64,000 nucleotides of DNA from Mycobacterium fragae (GTDB taxonomy: Bacteria > Actinomycetota > Actinomycetes > Mycobacteriales > Mycobacteriaceae), in contig NZ_LQOW01000014.1 of NCBI RefSeq assembly GCF_002102185.1, forward strand, positions 186,001 through 250,000, given 5' to 3'. Under the pieces are notes generated by a model. That model did no database searches, was not told the origin of the DNA, and worked only from the letters and a program-made list of their open reading frames with translations. The first letter of the stretch is position 1, and every line of letters starts with the position of its first letter. This document shows positions 8,368 through 17,063 of this stretch, piece by piece. The position numbers and the translations under genes were made by a program.

Positions 8368-9411
8368 ATGAAGGTCGGGGCCATGATAGAACCTCGCTCA
8401 CCGGGCGCGGCGGAGTTTGCGGTTGACGCCGAGCGGATCGGCGTCGCGTCGTTGTGGGTTGCCGAGGTCTGGGGTTACGACGCGCTCACCGGGCTGGCCT
8501 ACCTGGCGGCCACGACCTCCTCGGTCAAGCTCGGAACGTTCGTCGTGCAGTTGGGTTCTCGCAGTCCGGCACTGCTGGCGACATCGGCACTGAGTCTGCA
8601 GGAGCTTTCGGGCGGGCGCTTCATATTAGGAGTGGGCACGTCGGGGCCGCGGGTCATGGAAGGTTGGCACGGGGTCCGATTCCGCAAGCCGGTGCAGACC
8701 ACGCGGGAAACCATCGAGATCATCCGAACCATCGGCCGCGGCGAGCGGCTGGAACATGCCGGCGAGATCTACCCGCTACCGCTACCAGACAGCAGCGGCG
8801 CCGCGCTGCGACCCCTGGTCAGGCCCGATCACGTCCCGGTGTACGTGGCGGCCATGGGACCGCAGAACTTGCGCCTGACCGGCGAGCTGGCCGACGGGTG
8901 GTTGGGTAACGCCTTCATCCCGGAGGCCGCCGAAGTGTTTCTCGGCCCGTTGCGAGAGGGGGCGCAGCGTGCAGGCCGCACACTTGACCAGCTCGACCTG
9001 GTGGCCCCGGTCGCGGTCGAGTTCCATGACGACCAAGCGTCTGCCGACGACGCCGCACGCCGCCATGCCGACGGATACGCGTTCACCATCGGCGCCATGG
9101 GCGAGGGCTCTGCAAATTCGGCCGGCCGGAACTTCTACAACGACGCCTTCACCCGGCTGGGTTACGGCGCCGAAGTCAGCACGGTCGCCGAGTTGTGGCA
9201 GGCCGGAAGACACGACGACGCCCGACGCGCTGTGCCACTCGACCTCGGACGCCTCACGAATCTCCTCGGGACACAGGAGTCGATCGCCGAGCGGGTGAGC
9301 AGGTACCGCGAGGTCGGGATAACCACGTTGCTCGCGAAACTGGACGGCGACTATGAACAACAGCTGGCGACGCTCGAGCGGCTCGTCGGCATCGTCGACT
9401 CGACCGCTTAG
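8368..9411 (+). CDS. LLM-class flavin/F420-dependent oxidoreductase
   Basis: A 347-aa luciferase-like TIM-barrel protein. Motifs are MKVGAMIEPR (beta-1), AERIGVASLWVAEVWG, SSVKLGTFVVQLGSRSPALLA, LSGGRFILGVGTSGP and VPVYVAAMGPQNLRL, typical of mycobacterial F420-dependent members; cofactor choice (F420 or FMN) cannot be settled by eye. ATG 8368 opens the first barrel strand; an in-frame upstream start at 8314 would run into the divergent gene. Its stop codon overlaps that of the P450 gene (9408-9411), tail to tail. Confidence 0.85.
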   Translation: MKVGAMIEPRSPGAAEFAVDAERIGVASLWVAEVWGYDALTGLAYLAATTSSVKLGTFVVQLGSRSPALLATSALSLQELSGGRFILGVGTSGPRVMEGWHGVRFRKPVQTTRETIEIIRTIGRGERLEHAGEIYPLPLPDSSGAALRPLVRPDHVPVYVAAMGPQNLRLTGELADGWLGNAFIPEAAEVFLGPLREGAQRAGRTLDQLDLVAPVAVEFHDDQASADDAARRHADGYAFTIGAMGEGSANSAGRNFYNDAFTRLGYGAEVSTVAELWQAGRHDDARRAVPLDLGRLTNLLGTQESIAERVSRYREVGITTLLAKLDGDYEQQLATLERLVGIVDSTA

Positions 9412-10646
9412 CTTCTGGCAGGTTCGAATTCGATGGGCAGGGTGGCCGGTCCGCTCAGCGCGGTCAGCGGCTTCCACGGGGCTGGGCCGGTGCGCCGGGC
9501 GTTGGGCATGCGCCGTGCCATGATCGCCAAGGCTTCGGCTAGTTCGAGCCTGGCGAGGTTTGCGCCGAGGCAGTAGTGCATCCCGGCACCGAAGGTCTGC
9601 ATCGCCGGTGCGCCCTCCCGCGTGATGTCGAGACGGTCGGGGTCGTCGTAGACCTCGGGATCTCGGTTGGCGGCAGCCGTGTTGGCGATGACCAGTGTGC
9701 CGGCGGGAATCATGACGCCCGCGAGTTCGACGTCGTCGATGGCCGTGCGGAGCGCAACAAATGCGATCGGAGAATGCCGCATGGTCTCTTCGACCGCATT
9801 GGTCGCAAGTTCTGGCCGCCGGGCCAAGAGTGCCCACTGGTCAGGGTGATCGCAGAGTACGTGTACCGAGCCGGCGAGTTGATTTCGTGTGGTATCGGTG
9901 CCGGCGAGCAGCAGGCCTGCCACCATCATCCGTAGCTCGTCAGCGCTGAGGTGATCGCCGTTGTCCTCGGCGCGGATCAGCTCCGAAATGAGGTCGTCGG
10001 TCAGGGTTTGGCGCCGGCGGGCGACCATGTCGTCGATGTAGGCGTCGAGTTCTTCCCACGCAGCCAAGATGGTCCGCTCGTGGGTGGCGACGTCCCAGCT
10101 GAAGACCTTGAAGATGTCGTCTGTCCAGTCCGAGAACAGCTCCCAATCCTCGGCGGGTGCGCCGAGGAGCGCGCAAATGATTGGAATCGGATATTGGCGT
10201 GCTATGTCGGTGACGACATCGCAGCGCCCCGCGGGGCTGTAGCGGTCAACCAATTCGCTGATGACGTCGTCGATCGTCGTGCGGAGCCGGTCGGTGGCGC
10301 GCGGTGTGAACGCTTTGGACACCAGTCGGCGCAGCCGGTGGTGCTCGGCGCCATCAAGACTGATCAGGCTGGTTGCAACCCGCTCCCATAAGGGGCCGCT
10401 CGTAATGCCTTGCGACGCAAGGAACATACCTTGAGGCACGCGGAATCGTTGGTCGCGCAGCACGGTTCGCACCAGTTCGTAGGTCAGCACCTCCGGTCCG
10501 TGCGGTCCGATCGCCAGCGGGGCCTGGCGTCGGGCGGCGTGGATTATTTCGTGCGCCTCGTCGGGGCTCTGGCAGTGCTCATAGTCGATCTCCGGCAGTC
10601 CGGCATCAAATACGGTCGGGCTCGATCGATCGATCGCGATGGTCAT
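9408..10646 (-). CDS. Cytochrome P450
   Basis: A 412-aa soluble bacterial-type P450. It has the oxygen-activating I-helix motif AGTDTT (248-253), the K-helix ExxR (E287-R290) and the haem loop FGAGMHYCLG with axial Cys359. No membrane anchor or fused redox domain is present, so it needs separate ferredoxin and reductase partners. ATG 10646 has a strong GGAGG in front (TTCCGGAGGCGGCC). A dyad, GGTGAA-N4-TTCACC, sits 21-36 bp upstream. The substrate and CYP subfamily are not determinable here. Confidence 0.93.
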   Translation of the reverse strand: MTIAIDRSSPTVFDAGLPEIDYEHCQSPDEAHEIIHAARRQAPLAIGPHGPEVLTYELVRTVLRDQRFRVPQGMFLASQGITSGPLWERVATSLISLDGAEHHRLRRLVSKAFTPRATDRLRTTIDDVISELVDRYSPAGRCDVVTDIARQYPIPIICALLGAPAEDWELFSDWTDDIFKVFSWDVATHERTILAAWEELDAYIDDMVARRRQTLTDDLISELIRAEDNGDHLSADELRMMVAGLLLAGTDTTRNQLAGSVHVLCDHPDQWALLARRPELATNAVEETMRHSPIAFVALRTAIDDVELAGVMIPAGTLVIANTAAANRDPEVYDDPDRLDITREGAPAMQTFGAGMHYCLGANLARLELAEALAIMARRMPNARRTGPAPWKPLTALSGPATLPIEFEPARS

Positions 10647-10666
10647 GGCCGCCTCCGGAAGATCGT

Positions 10667-10682
10667 GGTGAATCCCTTCACC
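10667..10682. promoter_or_regulatory. Perfect 6-4-6 inverted repeat upstream of the P450 gene
   Basis: GGTGAA-TCCC-TTCACC reads as a perfect dyad, 21-36 bases upstream of the P450 start codon. Position and symmetry suit an operator or a leader hairpin. No regulator gene is adjacent except the large cyclase/ATPase protein, which has no obvious DNA-binding domain. Confidence 0.4.
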
Positions 10683-10793
10683 CCAAAGTCTTGGTCCGGC
10701 GGCCGCGCGCCACATGCGTAGACGACTACGCGATGTTCTCAGAGTCCAGTACTCATTCGCGACCGGCTGGCCGCCCGCGACTGGGACCTGCGG

Positions 10794-13700
10794 TTACGCC
10801 ATGGCCTCGGCCATGGCGATGTGTCCTTCAAACCCGAGTGACCTCGCCGTCTTGCGATAGCGATCCCGATAGCCTCGGTAGCCTGCTTCATCGCCATGGG
10901 CTTGCGCCAGCAGGGCACGCAGCCGCAGCAGCGCAATCTCGTGCAGCGTGAACCCCGGGTCGGTCGGCGCGGCCGCCAGCCGGTCGATCGCGGCCTGTGC
11001 ATCGGCCAAATCGCCGTCGCCGCCACGTTGCAATAACGCCTCGACAAAGACCGTCGTCGCCGGAGCGGTGTAGATGTGCCCGTCAGACATGAACAATTCG
11101 TCGAGGACGTCTCTGGCCAACGCAATCGCTCCGTCCAGGTCGCCGAGCCGGGCCTGCTCCCGTGCGACACAAATGTCGGCGATCGGCACGTTTGTCACCG
11201 CAAACTGCTGGTTAAGCGCAGTCTCGCGCATCTTCTCGAGCAATTCGAACCCGGCTTGACGCTGCGGACCGTCTCGATGCACAAGGACCACGCCCCGGCT
11301 GGTCCGGGCTAGGTTCAGCGCCAGATTGTCACCGGATTGCTCTGCGACCGCCAGCGATTCGGCGGTGTCATGCAGTGCGGTCTCATCGGCCAGGAGAACA
11401 CCACACATGGTCGCAGGGACATACGCCAACCAAGCCGCCCCGGCGACCGAGAATGCGTCGGACCCACGGATCATCACGATGGCCTGACCGAAATCGTCCT
11501 TCCAGCCCGCGATTCCCAGGCAAAAGCGTGTGACGCCCCGCATTGCGATCGCTGACGGCAGCGGGCTTCCGATGATCAAGTCACCTTTCGTGGCGTCGCC
11601 GTGGGCAAGGTCGATCACCCGTTGGGCGAAGGCCAGACCTTCGCGTACTTCGCCGGTTTCGTATTTACCGATGCATGCCAGGCTGAGCAACGCGACCGTC
11701 AAATTCGGGTCGCCGATGGAATCGAGCAGTCCGGCGAGTTGGGTTGCGGTACGCGATGCCTGGCGTCGATACCCGCCCATGTTTTGCACAATCAGCAACC
11801 CCGCCATGCCGATCGCCAGCGATCGCTGATCCCCGAAGGCGTTGCAAAGGTCACGTAGTTCATCGAAGCCGGTATCGGCGCCGCTGCCGCCAACGCGCCA
11901 TGCGCTTCCCGACAACAGGGTGCGCGGTGCAATCCGCATCGTCGAGCGCTCCGGATCGTCGTCGGGCAGTCGGTCAGCGACCTCCCGCGCCCGGCTCCAA
12001 CTGTTGTGCGCGGCGGCGATGTCACGGTTGGTGAACCACGTCCCCGCCCGCATGTGCCAGTCGAACGCCGCGTGCAGGTCGCCGGCAGCCTCAAGATGCT
12101 CGGCGATCATCGCCGCGTTCTCATCCGTCTGTTCGACCGCGTCAGCCAAGCGCCGATGCACTCGCGCACGATCGGATTTCAGCTGTGCTTCGTAGGCCAC
12201 CGTCCGAATCAGCGGATGACGAAACACATACTCGGCGCGCGGGATAAACCTCACCTGGTCGACAAGTTCGGCGTCGAGCAACGGAGCCACGTCCGCGTCG
12301 TCGATGAGCTTGGCGAGCAGATCGGTGTCGAATCGTGATCCAATGACCGCCGCGGCGTACACGGTCTGTTTGGCCTTCGGGTCCAACCGGTCGATGCGGG
12401 CAGTGATCGTCGTCTGCAGGCTGGCCGGTACGTCGACATCGGCGGCGCTCCCACGCAATCGATATGTGCCGGGCTGCCCATGCAATACGCCGCGTTCGGC
12501 AAGATCCCGCACCATCTCCTCGACGAAGAACGGGTTCCCGGCCGCACGAGCGGCAACCTGTGCCGGCACCTCACCGAGCGAGGGGTCGGCACCGAGCAGT
12601 TCGGCGGCCAACACCGCGGTGTGCGCGCCGTTCAGTGGCCGCAGCGCGATGCTTTGAACGCCAGAAACACGCGTCAGCGCACCGCGGTATTCGGGACGGT
12701 AGGTGATCAGCATGAGGGAAGGGGTCTGCGGGATCACCGGCAAGAAATCGGCCAGCATCGATTCGCTGGCCTCGTCGATCCAGTGTGCATCCTCGATCAC
12801 ATATACAGCCGGCTCGGTCCGGGCCAGGGAGCCGGCATTGACCAGAGCGGTCAATCGCCGTCGCCGCGCGTCAGCAGCGATATCGGGCAGCGCCGCCGCG
12901 GGGTTGCCGATGCCAAGCAAGTCGTCGAAGAGCAGCAGGTCTTCCGGGTCCGCGTCGGGGAAGCGGTCGCGCACCCGGGATCGCGCCGCATCGTGATTGA
13001 GATCGTTGATTTCCAGTCCCGCGCGCAATAACTGGGCCACCAGACGGAACGGGAGACTGCTGGTATGGGACTCGCAGTAGCTGGTGAATACGGGAACACC
13101 GCGGGCGGTCGCGATTGCGGCTGTTTCGCGGACTAGTCGGCTCTTGCCGATGCCCGGCGGCCCCACGATGTTGACCACACACCCTGCGCCGCCGCTGATC
13201 TCGTCGAGGATTGCTACGACCGTGTTGAGTTCCCAAGTGCGACCAACCAACGTGGATTCGGTGCGGCGGCCGGGCTGATGTTCTCCGATCGCCACTAGGC
13301 GCCTCGCCTTTACCGGCTCGGCGGCACCCTTGATGCGGACGAGCTCAGGCTGATCGAGCAGCACAGTATTCTCGACCAGTCGAGCCGTCGACTCGCTGAG
13401 CATCACACCGCCGGGTGGCGCGACAGATTCCATTCGCTGCGCCATGCCGACGTGCTCGCCGATCGCCGTGTAACTCACAGTCTTAGAGCCGATTTCACCG
13501 GCGATCACCCGGCCCGAGTTCAGCCCGATGCGCAATTGCAAGTCCAGCTCGGCCATTTCCGCTTGAATTTCAACGGCTGCCAAACATGCTCGAAAGGCAT
13601 GGTCTTCTAAGGCAATTGGTGCACCGAATACTGCCATGACGCCATCGCCGGTGAACTTGTCCACCGTGCCGCCGTAGCGCTTCACGACTGCCGTCGCGCG

Positions 13701-13916
13701 ATCCAGCAGCTCGGTCATGATCTCGCGCAGCCGCTCCGCTCCGACCGCTGCGGCGATGTCCATCGAATGCACGACATCGGCGAACAGGACCGTCACCTGC
13801 TTGTACTCCGCCGGGCTGGCCGCCTTGACTGCCGCACCGCATTCGTGGCAGAACTTGTCGCCATCGCGAAGTTCGGCGCCACAAGCAGCACAGGCGGAAC
13901 GCGCCACGCGACTCAT
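10794..13916 (-). CDS. Zinc-ribbon / class III adenylate cyclase / AAA ATPase / TPR-like regulator
   Basis: A 1040-aa multidomain signalling protein. Residues 9-26 hold a zinc ribbon (CxxC at C9/C12 and C23/C26). Residues 38-210 are a class III nucleotide cyclase domain with metal-binding D47 (VTVLFADVV) and D91 (DKFTGDGVMAVFG) and the GLNSGRVIAGEIG strand. An AAA/NTPase domain follows with a P-loop GPPGIGKSR and Walker B-like VYVIEDAHW. The last ~450 residues are helical repeats. No LuxR-type HTH is evident at the C-terminus. ATG 13916 is preferred over GTG 13931. The family is expanded in mycobacteria; the signal and output are unknown. Confidence 0.88.
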   Translation of the reverse strand: MSRVARSACAACGAELRDGDKFCHECGAAVKAASPAEYKQVTVLFADVVHSMDIAAAVGAERLREIMTELLDRATAVVKRYGGTVDKFTGDGVMAVFGAPIALEDHAFRACLAAVEIQAEMAELDLQLRIGLNSGRVIAGEIGSKTVSYTAIGEHVGMAQRMESVAPPGGVMLSESTARLVENTVLLDQPELVRIKGAAEPVKARRLVAIGEHQPGRRTESTLVGRTWELNTVVAILDEISGGAGCVVNIVGPPGIGKSRLVRETAAIATARGVPVFTSYCESHTSSLPFRLVAQLLRAGLEINDLNHDAARSRVRDRFPDADPEDLLLFDDLLGIGNPAAALPDIAADARRRRLTALVNAGSLARTEPAVYVIEDAHWIDEASESMLADFLPVIPQTPSLMLITYRPEYRGALTRVSGVQSIALRPLNGAHTAVLAAELLGADPSLGEVPAQVAARAAGNPFFVEEMVRDLAERGVLHGQPGTYRLRGSAADVDVPASLQTTITARIDRLDPKAKQTVYAAAVIGSRFDTDLLAKLIDDADVAPLLDAELVDQVRFIPRAEYVFRHPLIRTVAYEAQLKSDRARVHRRLADAVEQTDENAAMIAEHLEAAGDLHAAFDWHMRAGTWFTNRDIAAAHNSWSRAREVADRLPDDDPERSTMRIAPRTLLSGSAWRVGGSGADTGFDELRDLCNAFGDQRSLAIGMAGLLIVQNMGGYRRQASRTATQLAGLLDSIGDPNLTVALLSLACIGKYETGEVREGLAFAQRVIDLAHGDATKGDLIIGSPLPSAIAMRGVTRFCLGIAGWKDDFGQAIVMIRGSDAFSVAGAAWLAYVPATMCGVLLADETALHDTAESLAVAEQSGDNLALNLARTSRGVVLVHRDGPQRQAGFELLEKMRETALNQQFAVTNVPIADICVAREQARLGDLDGAIALARDVLDELFMSDGHIYTAPATTVFVEALLQRGGDGDLADAQAAIDRLAAAPTDPGFTLHEIALLRLRALLAQAHGDEAGYRGYRDRYRKTARSLGFEGHIAMAEAMA

Positions 13917-13982
13917 CGTGGCACCCCGCACGGCGCTGCGCTGCTAAACCACAGGCCGAGCGTGCTCGCGCAGAGAGTGCGA

Positions 13983-15266
13983 CTACGCCGCCAGGTCGTC
14001 GCGCCTGGCGGCGCGCTTGGCTGTGCGCTTGTTGCGCCGCCAACCCCGCACCGCCGCGATCGCGGTCTTCAGGCCGCGTCGGCGTCCGGTCGCCGGGTCG
14101 GCACCGAAGAATCCCGGCTCGAGTTCGGCGAACATCCGCTCGCTGCGGGTCTCCGGAGCGTTGTCGGCGGTGTCGAGCAGGTACTTGTCCGGCAACGACA
14201 GCTTGGCGATGGTCCGCCAAGTCTTCGCGTATTGCACCAGGAACGGGCCCGTCGTGTAGGGCAGGTCGTATTTGTCGCAGACCTCACGCACTCGCACCGA
14301 GATCTCGGCGAGCCGATTGCTCGGCAGGTCGGGATACAGGTGGTGTTCGATCTGGTGGCACAGGTTGCCGCTCATGAACCGCATCGCGGGCCCGGCGTTG
14401 AAATTGGCGCTGCCGAGCATCTGACGCAGATACCACTGGCCCTTGGTTTCGCCGATCATGTCGGTCTTGGTGAATTTCTCTGCGCCATCAGGGAAATGCC
14501 CGCAGAAGATCACCGCGTTGGACCACACGTTGCGGATCACGTTGGCCATCAAGTTGGCGGTCAGCGTCGACCGATAGGTCGCGCCCGGCGAGAGCGCCGT
14601 CAGCGCAGGGAATGCGACATAGTCCTTGACCAGCTGCCGACTGGCCTTGACCAAGAACTCGTCGATCCGGCGACGGGCTTCCTCCTGATCCGCACGGCGC
14701 TTCATGATCTTGCCGATCTCGACGTGCTGGAGGCCCACTCCCCACTCGAACAGCAGGGCAAGAACCGCGTTGAACACCGGGTTGAGCAGGTTGTAGCGCT
14801 TCCAGCGCTGGTCGCGGGTGACCCGCAGCATGCCATAGCCGACGTCGTCGTCCATGCCCAGGATGTTGGCGTACTTGTGGTGCACGAAGTTATGGGTGTA
14901 CCGCCAGTGCTTGGATGCACCGAGGTTGTCCCACTCCCAGCTCGACGAGTGGATCTCCGGATCGTTCATCCAGTCCCACTGGCCGTGCATCACGTTGTGG
15001 CCGATCTCCATGTTCTCGACGATCTTGGCGACGCCCAGGGTGGCGGCGCCGGCCCACCAGGCCGTTCGCCGCGAACTGGCTGCCAGCAGTACTCGGCCGG
15101 CAACCTCCAGCAGGCGCTGCGCGCCGATGGTGCGACGGATGTAGCGGGCGTCCCGCTCACCGCGAGAGTCTTCGATGTCTTGCCGGATGGCGTCCAGCTC
15201 AACGGTCAGGTTTTCGATGTCGGCTTCGGTGAGATGTGCGAATACGTCGACGTCGGTAATCGCCAT
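13983..15266 (-). CDS. desA3: Membrane acyl-CoA/fatty acid desaturase DesA3
   Basis: A 427-aa membrane-bound di-iron desaturase, the same length as I recall for M. tuberculosis Rv3229c (DesA3), a stearoyl delta-9 desaturase making oleate. The histidine boxes are HNVMH (near 90), HNFVHH (125-130) and HQIEHH (near 320), with hydrophobic stretches between them. The electron donor is the oxidoreductase encoded immediately upstream on the same strand. The two genes are 82 bp apart and each has its own operator pair, so desA3 probably has its own promoter. Confidence 0.95.
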   Translation of the reverse strand: MAITDVDVFAHLTEADIENLTVELDAIRQDIEDSRGERDARYIRRTIGAQRLLEVAGRVLLAASSRRTAWWAGAATLGVAKIVENMEIGHNVMHGQWDWMNDPEIHSSSWEWDNLGASKHWRYTHNFVHHKYANILGMDDDVGYGMLRVTRDQRWKRYNLLNPVFNAVLALLFEWGVGLQHVEIGKIMKRRADQEEARRRIDEFLVKASRQLVKDYVAFPALTALSPGATYRSTLTANLMANVIRNVWSNAVIFCGHFPDGAEKFTKTDMIGETKGQWYLRQMLGSANFNAGPAMRFMSGNLCHQIEHHLYPDLPSNRLAEISVRVREVCDKYDLPYTTGPFLVQYAKTWRTIAKLSLPDKYLLDTADNAPETRSERMFAELEPGFFGADPATGRRRGLKTAIAAVRGWRRNKRTAKRAARRDDLAA

Positions 15267-15302
15267 CGTTGCTGCCTTCCCTCAGTCATACTTTCGCTGA
15301 CC

Positions 15303-15329
15303 TACGCTATCGTAGGCTACGAAACCGTA
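15303..15329. promoter_or_regulatory. Paired TACG-N4-CGTA operators upstream of desA3
   Basis: Two dyads, TACGCTATCGTA (15303-15314; 16-bp outer arms CCTACG/CGTAGG) and TACGAAACCGTA (15318-15329), lie 37-63 bp ahead of desA3. Their 15-bp offset is identical to that of the pair in front of the reductase gene. The layout suits a TetR-type repressor binding as two dimers. Confidence 0.7.
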
Positions 15330-15348
15330 AGTTACCAATGAGTAGCCT

Positions 15349-16485
15349 TTAAATTTCCAACACGCAATCGCCGGATGCCGCCGATATGCAGGTCTGGACG
15401 CGCGTTCCGGGTTCGTGCTCCACGCCGGTCCGCAGGTCGCGGACGTGGCCGTCCACCAGGCTGACGACACAGGATTGGCAGATGCCCATCCGGCATCCGA
15501 ACGGCATCTGAACCCCCGCCCGCTCGCCGGCATCCATCAATGAGGTCGCCGCATCGGCGACGGCGGTTTTCCCGCTTTTCGCGAACGTGACCGTCCCCCC
15601 CACACCGGCCGGCGCCGCGCGCGACACCGCGAACCGCTCGAGGTGCAATCGCTCGCCGATACCGGCGGCCGACCAGACCCGCTCCGCCGCGTTCAGCATC
15701 CCTTCGGGCCCGCACGCCCAGGTCTGCCGCTCCCGCCAGTCCGGCACTTCGGCATCCAGCCGGTTCAAATCGAGCCGACCGTGGCTGCGGGTCGTGCGCA
15801 GCCGCAGCTGGTAGCCCGCGTGATCCTGGGCCAGCCGGTCGAGCTCGGCGCCGAACAGCACGTCGGCCGCGGTGGGCGACGAGTGCAGGTGGATTACGTC
15901 TGTGATTTGGTTGCGGCGCACCAATGTTCGCAGCATCGACATCACCGGGGTGACGCCTGAGCCGGCCGTGATGAACAACACGGTCGGCGGCGCCGGGTCG
16001 GGCAGCACGAAGTTGCCCTGCGGCGCGGCCAGTCGCACGATCGTCCCGGGCGCGACGCCGGCCACCAAGTGGGTGGAGAGGAAGCCCTCGGGCATCGCCT
16101 TGACGGTCACTGTCACCGTGCGCTCGCCCGTCACCGGGCTCGACGTCAGCGAATACGACCGCCACCGCCAACGCCCGTCGACCAGCAACCCGATTCCGAT
16201 GTACTGACCGGGCTGATAGTCGAAGCTGAACCCCCAACCCGGCTTGATCACCAGCGTCGCGGAGTCCTCGGTCTCGCGCCGGACCTCGACGATGCGGCCG
16301 CGAAGTTCGCGCGCCGACCACAGTGGATTGACCAGATGCAGGTAGTCATCGGGCAGCAACGGGGTCGTGATTCGCGTGGCCAGCTTGCGCAGCGCGTGTC
16401 GGCCCGGATGCCGGTAGGTTCGGCGAACGGTCGACCGCCGAGTGTCCACGACTTGCGCGGACGGACGGAAAATCCTCTTGGTCAT
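15349..16485 (-). CDS. Ferredoxin reductase with C-terminal [2Fe-2S] domain, DesA3 electron donor (Rv3230c-like)
   Basis: A 378-aa plant-type oxidoreductase. The order is an N-terminal segment, an FAD-binding barrel ([10 protein letters not shown]), an NAD(P)-binding domain ([15 protein letters not shown]) and a C-terminal plant-type ferredoxin domain with CRMGICQSC plus a distal C (VQTCISA). In M. tuberculosis the equivalent protein reduces DesA3 to support oleate synthesis. ATG 16485 gives MTKRIF; the reading upstream of it runs through the operator region. Two TACG-N4-CGTA dyads lie directly in front. Confidence 0.93.
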   Translation of the reverse strand: MTKRIFRPSAQVVDTRRSTVRRTYRHPGRHALRKLATRITTPLLPDDYLHLVNPLWSARELRGRIVEVRRETEDSATLVIKPGWGFSFDYQPGQYIGIGLLVDGRWRWRSYSLTSSPVTGERTVTVTVKAMPEGFLSTHLVAGVAPGTIVRLAAPQGNFVLPDPAPPTVLFITAGSGVTPVMSMLRTLVRRNQITDVIHLHSSPTAADVLFGAELDRLAQDHAGYQLRLRTTRSHGRLDLNRLDAEVPDWRERQTWACGPEGMLNAAERVWSAAGIGERLHLERFAVSRAAPAGVGGTVTFAKSGKTAVADAATSLMDAGERAGVQMPFGCRMGICQSCVVSLVDGHVRDLRTGVEHEPGTRVQTCISAASGDCVLEI

Positions 16486-16493
16486 TACCAACC

Positions 16494-16520
16494 TACGGTA
16501 CCGTAACCTACGGTCCCGTA
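16494..16520. promoter_or_regulatory. Paired TACG-N4-CGTA operators upstream of the DesA3 reductase gene
   Basis: TACGGTACCGTA (16494-16505) is a perfect 12-bp palindrome. TACGGTCCCGTA (16509-16520) matches at both TACG/CGTA arms. They lie 9-35 bp upstream of the start codon, where repressor binding would block initiation. Half-site sequence and 15-bp offset are the same as at desA3. Confidence 0.75.
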
Positions 16521-16529
16521 TCCAGTGCC

Positions 16530-17045
16530 TCAAAGCAGGTCGAGCAGGAACTGCAGCTCTTGGGTGGCATACCAGGCCAGATCGTGGTCCTGCGCATCGC
16601 CGACCGCCAGCTCGGCGTCCTCGTCGCCCAAGTCGGCCGCGTCGATGACGGCAATCGCCGCCCTGACATGCGCCTCCGCGTCGGCATTGTCGACAAACGC
16701 CGCGACGACGTCGTCGATCTGCACCGGCGCGCCGATCCGCACCACCGCGTCGTCGAGATCCGGACGCAAGGTCACCTTGCCCGGGACTTCTCCTGTGCCG
16801 GGGACGTCGGCGACCAGTACCGCCCGCCGTGGCGGTAGATTGTCGCCGCTGCCGGCCAGCAGCCGAAGCGAAGCCAACGCGGCCTCGCGCAGCGCGACCT
16901 CGCCGAGCTCATCGTCGTCACCCTCGGCGTAGGCCTCACGCAGCCTGGGCGTCACCGCAAACGCAATGCCGTTGACCGGCGCCAACGAACCATCGGCGAC
17001 GAGCTGCTGCAGCATGGCCAGGGTCGCGGGAATATAAATCTGCAT
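16530..17045 (-). CDS. Conserved hypothetical protein (Rv3231c-like)
   Basis: A 171-aa soluble, acidic protein starting [16 protein letters not shown]. No catalytic motif is recognised. The first part has a short alpha/beta pattern ([29 protein letters not shown]); the rest is rich in Asp, Ala and Val ([19 protein letters not shown]). It lies between ppk2 (18 bp upstream on the same strand) and the DesA3 reductase gene, the order I recall in other mycobacteria. I do not assign a function. Confidence 0.8.
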   Translation of the reverse strand: MQIYIPATLAMLQQLVADGSLAPVNGIAFAVTPRLREAYAEGDDDELGEVALREAALASLRLLAGSGDNLPPRRAVLVADVPGTGEVPGKVTLRPDLDDAVVRIGAPVQIDDVVAAFVDNADAEAHVRAAIAVIDAADLGDEDAELAVGDAQDHDLAWYATQELQFLLDLL

Positions 17046-17063
17046 CGGGCGGCGATGATTCGG

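Noticed and set aside
10623..10640. CGATCGATCGAT tract as a tandem repeat or element
   Set aside because: It is inside the P450 coding sequence and encodes its first residues (AIDRS), so it is explained as codon sequence.
13767..15341. 524-aa + strand frame over desA3
   Set aside because: Antisense to desA3, which has all three histidine boxes.
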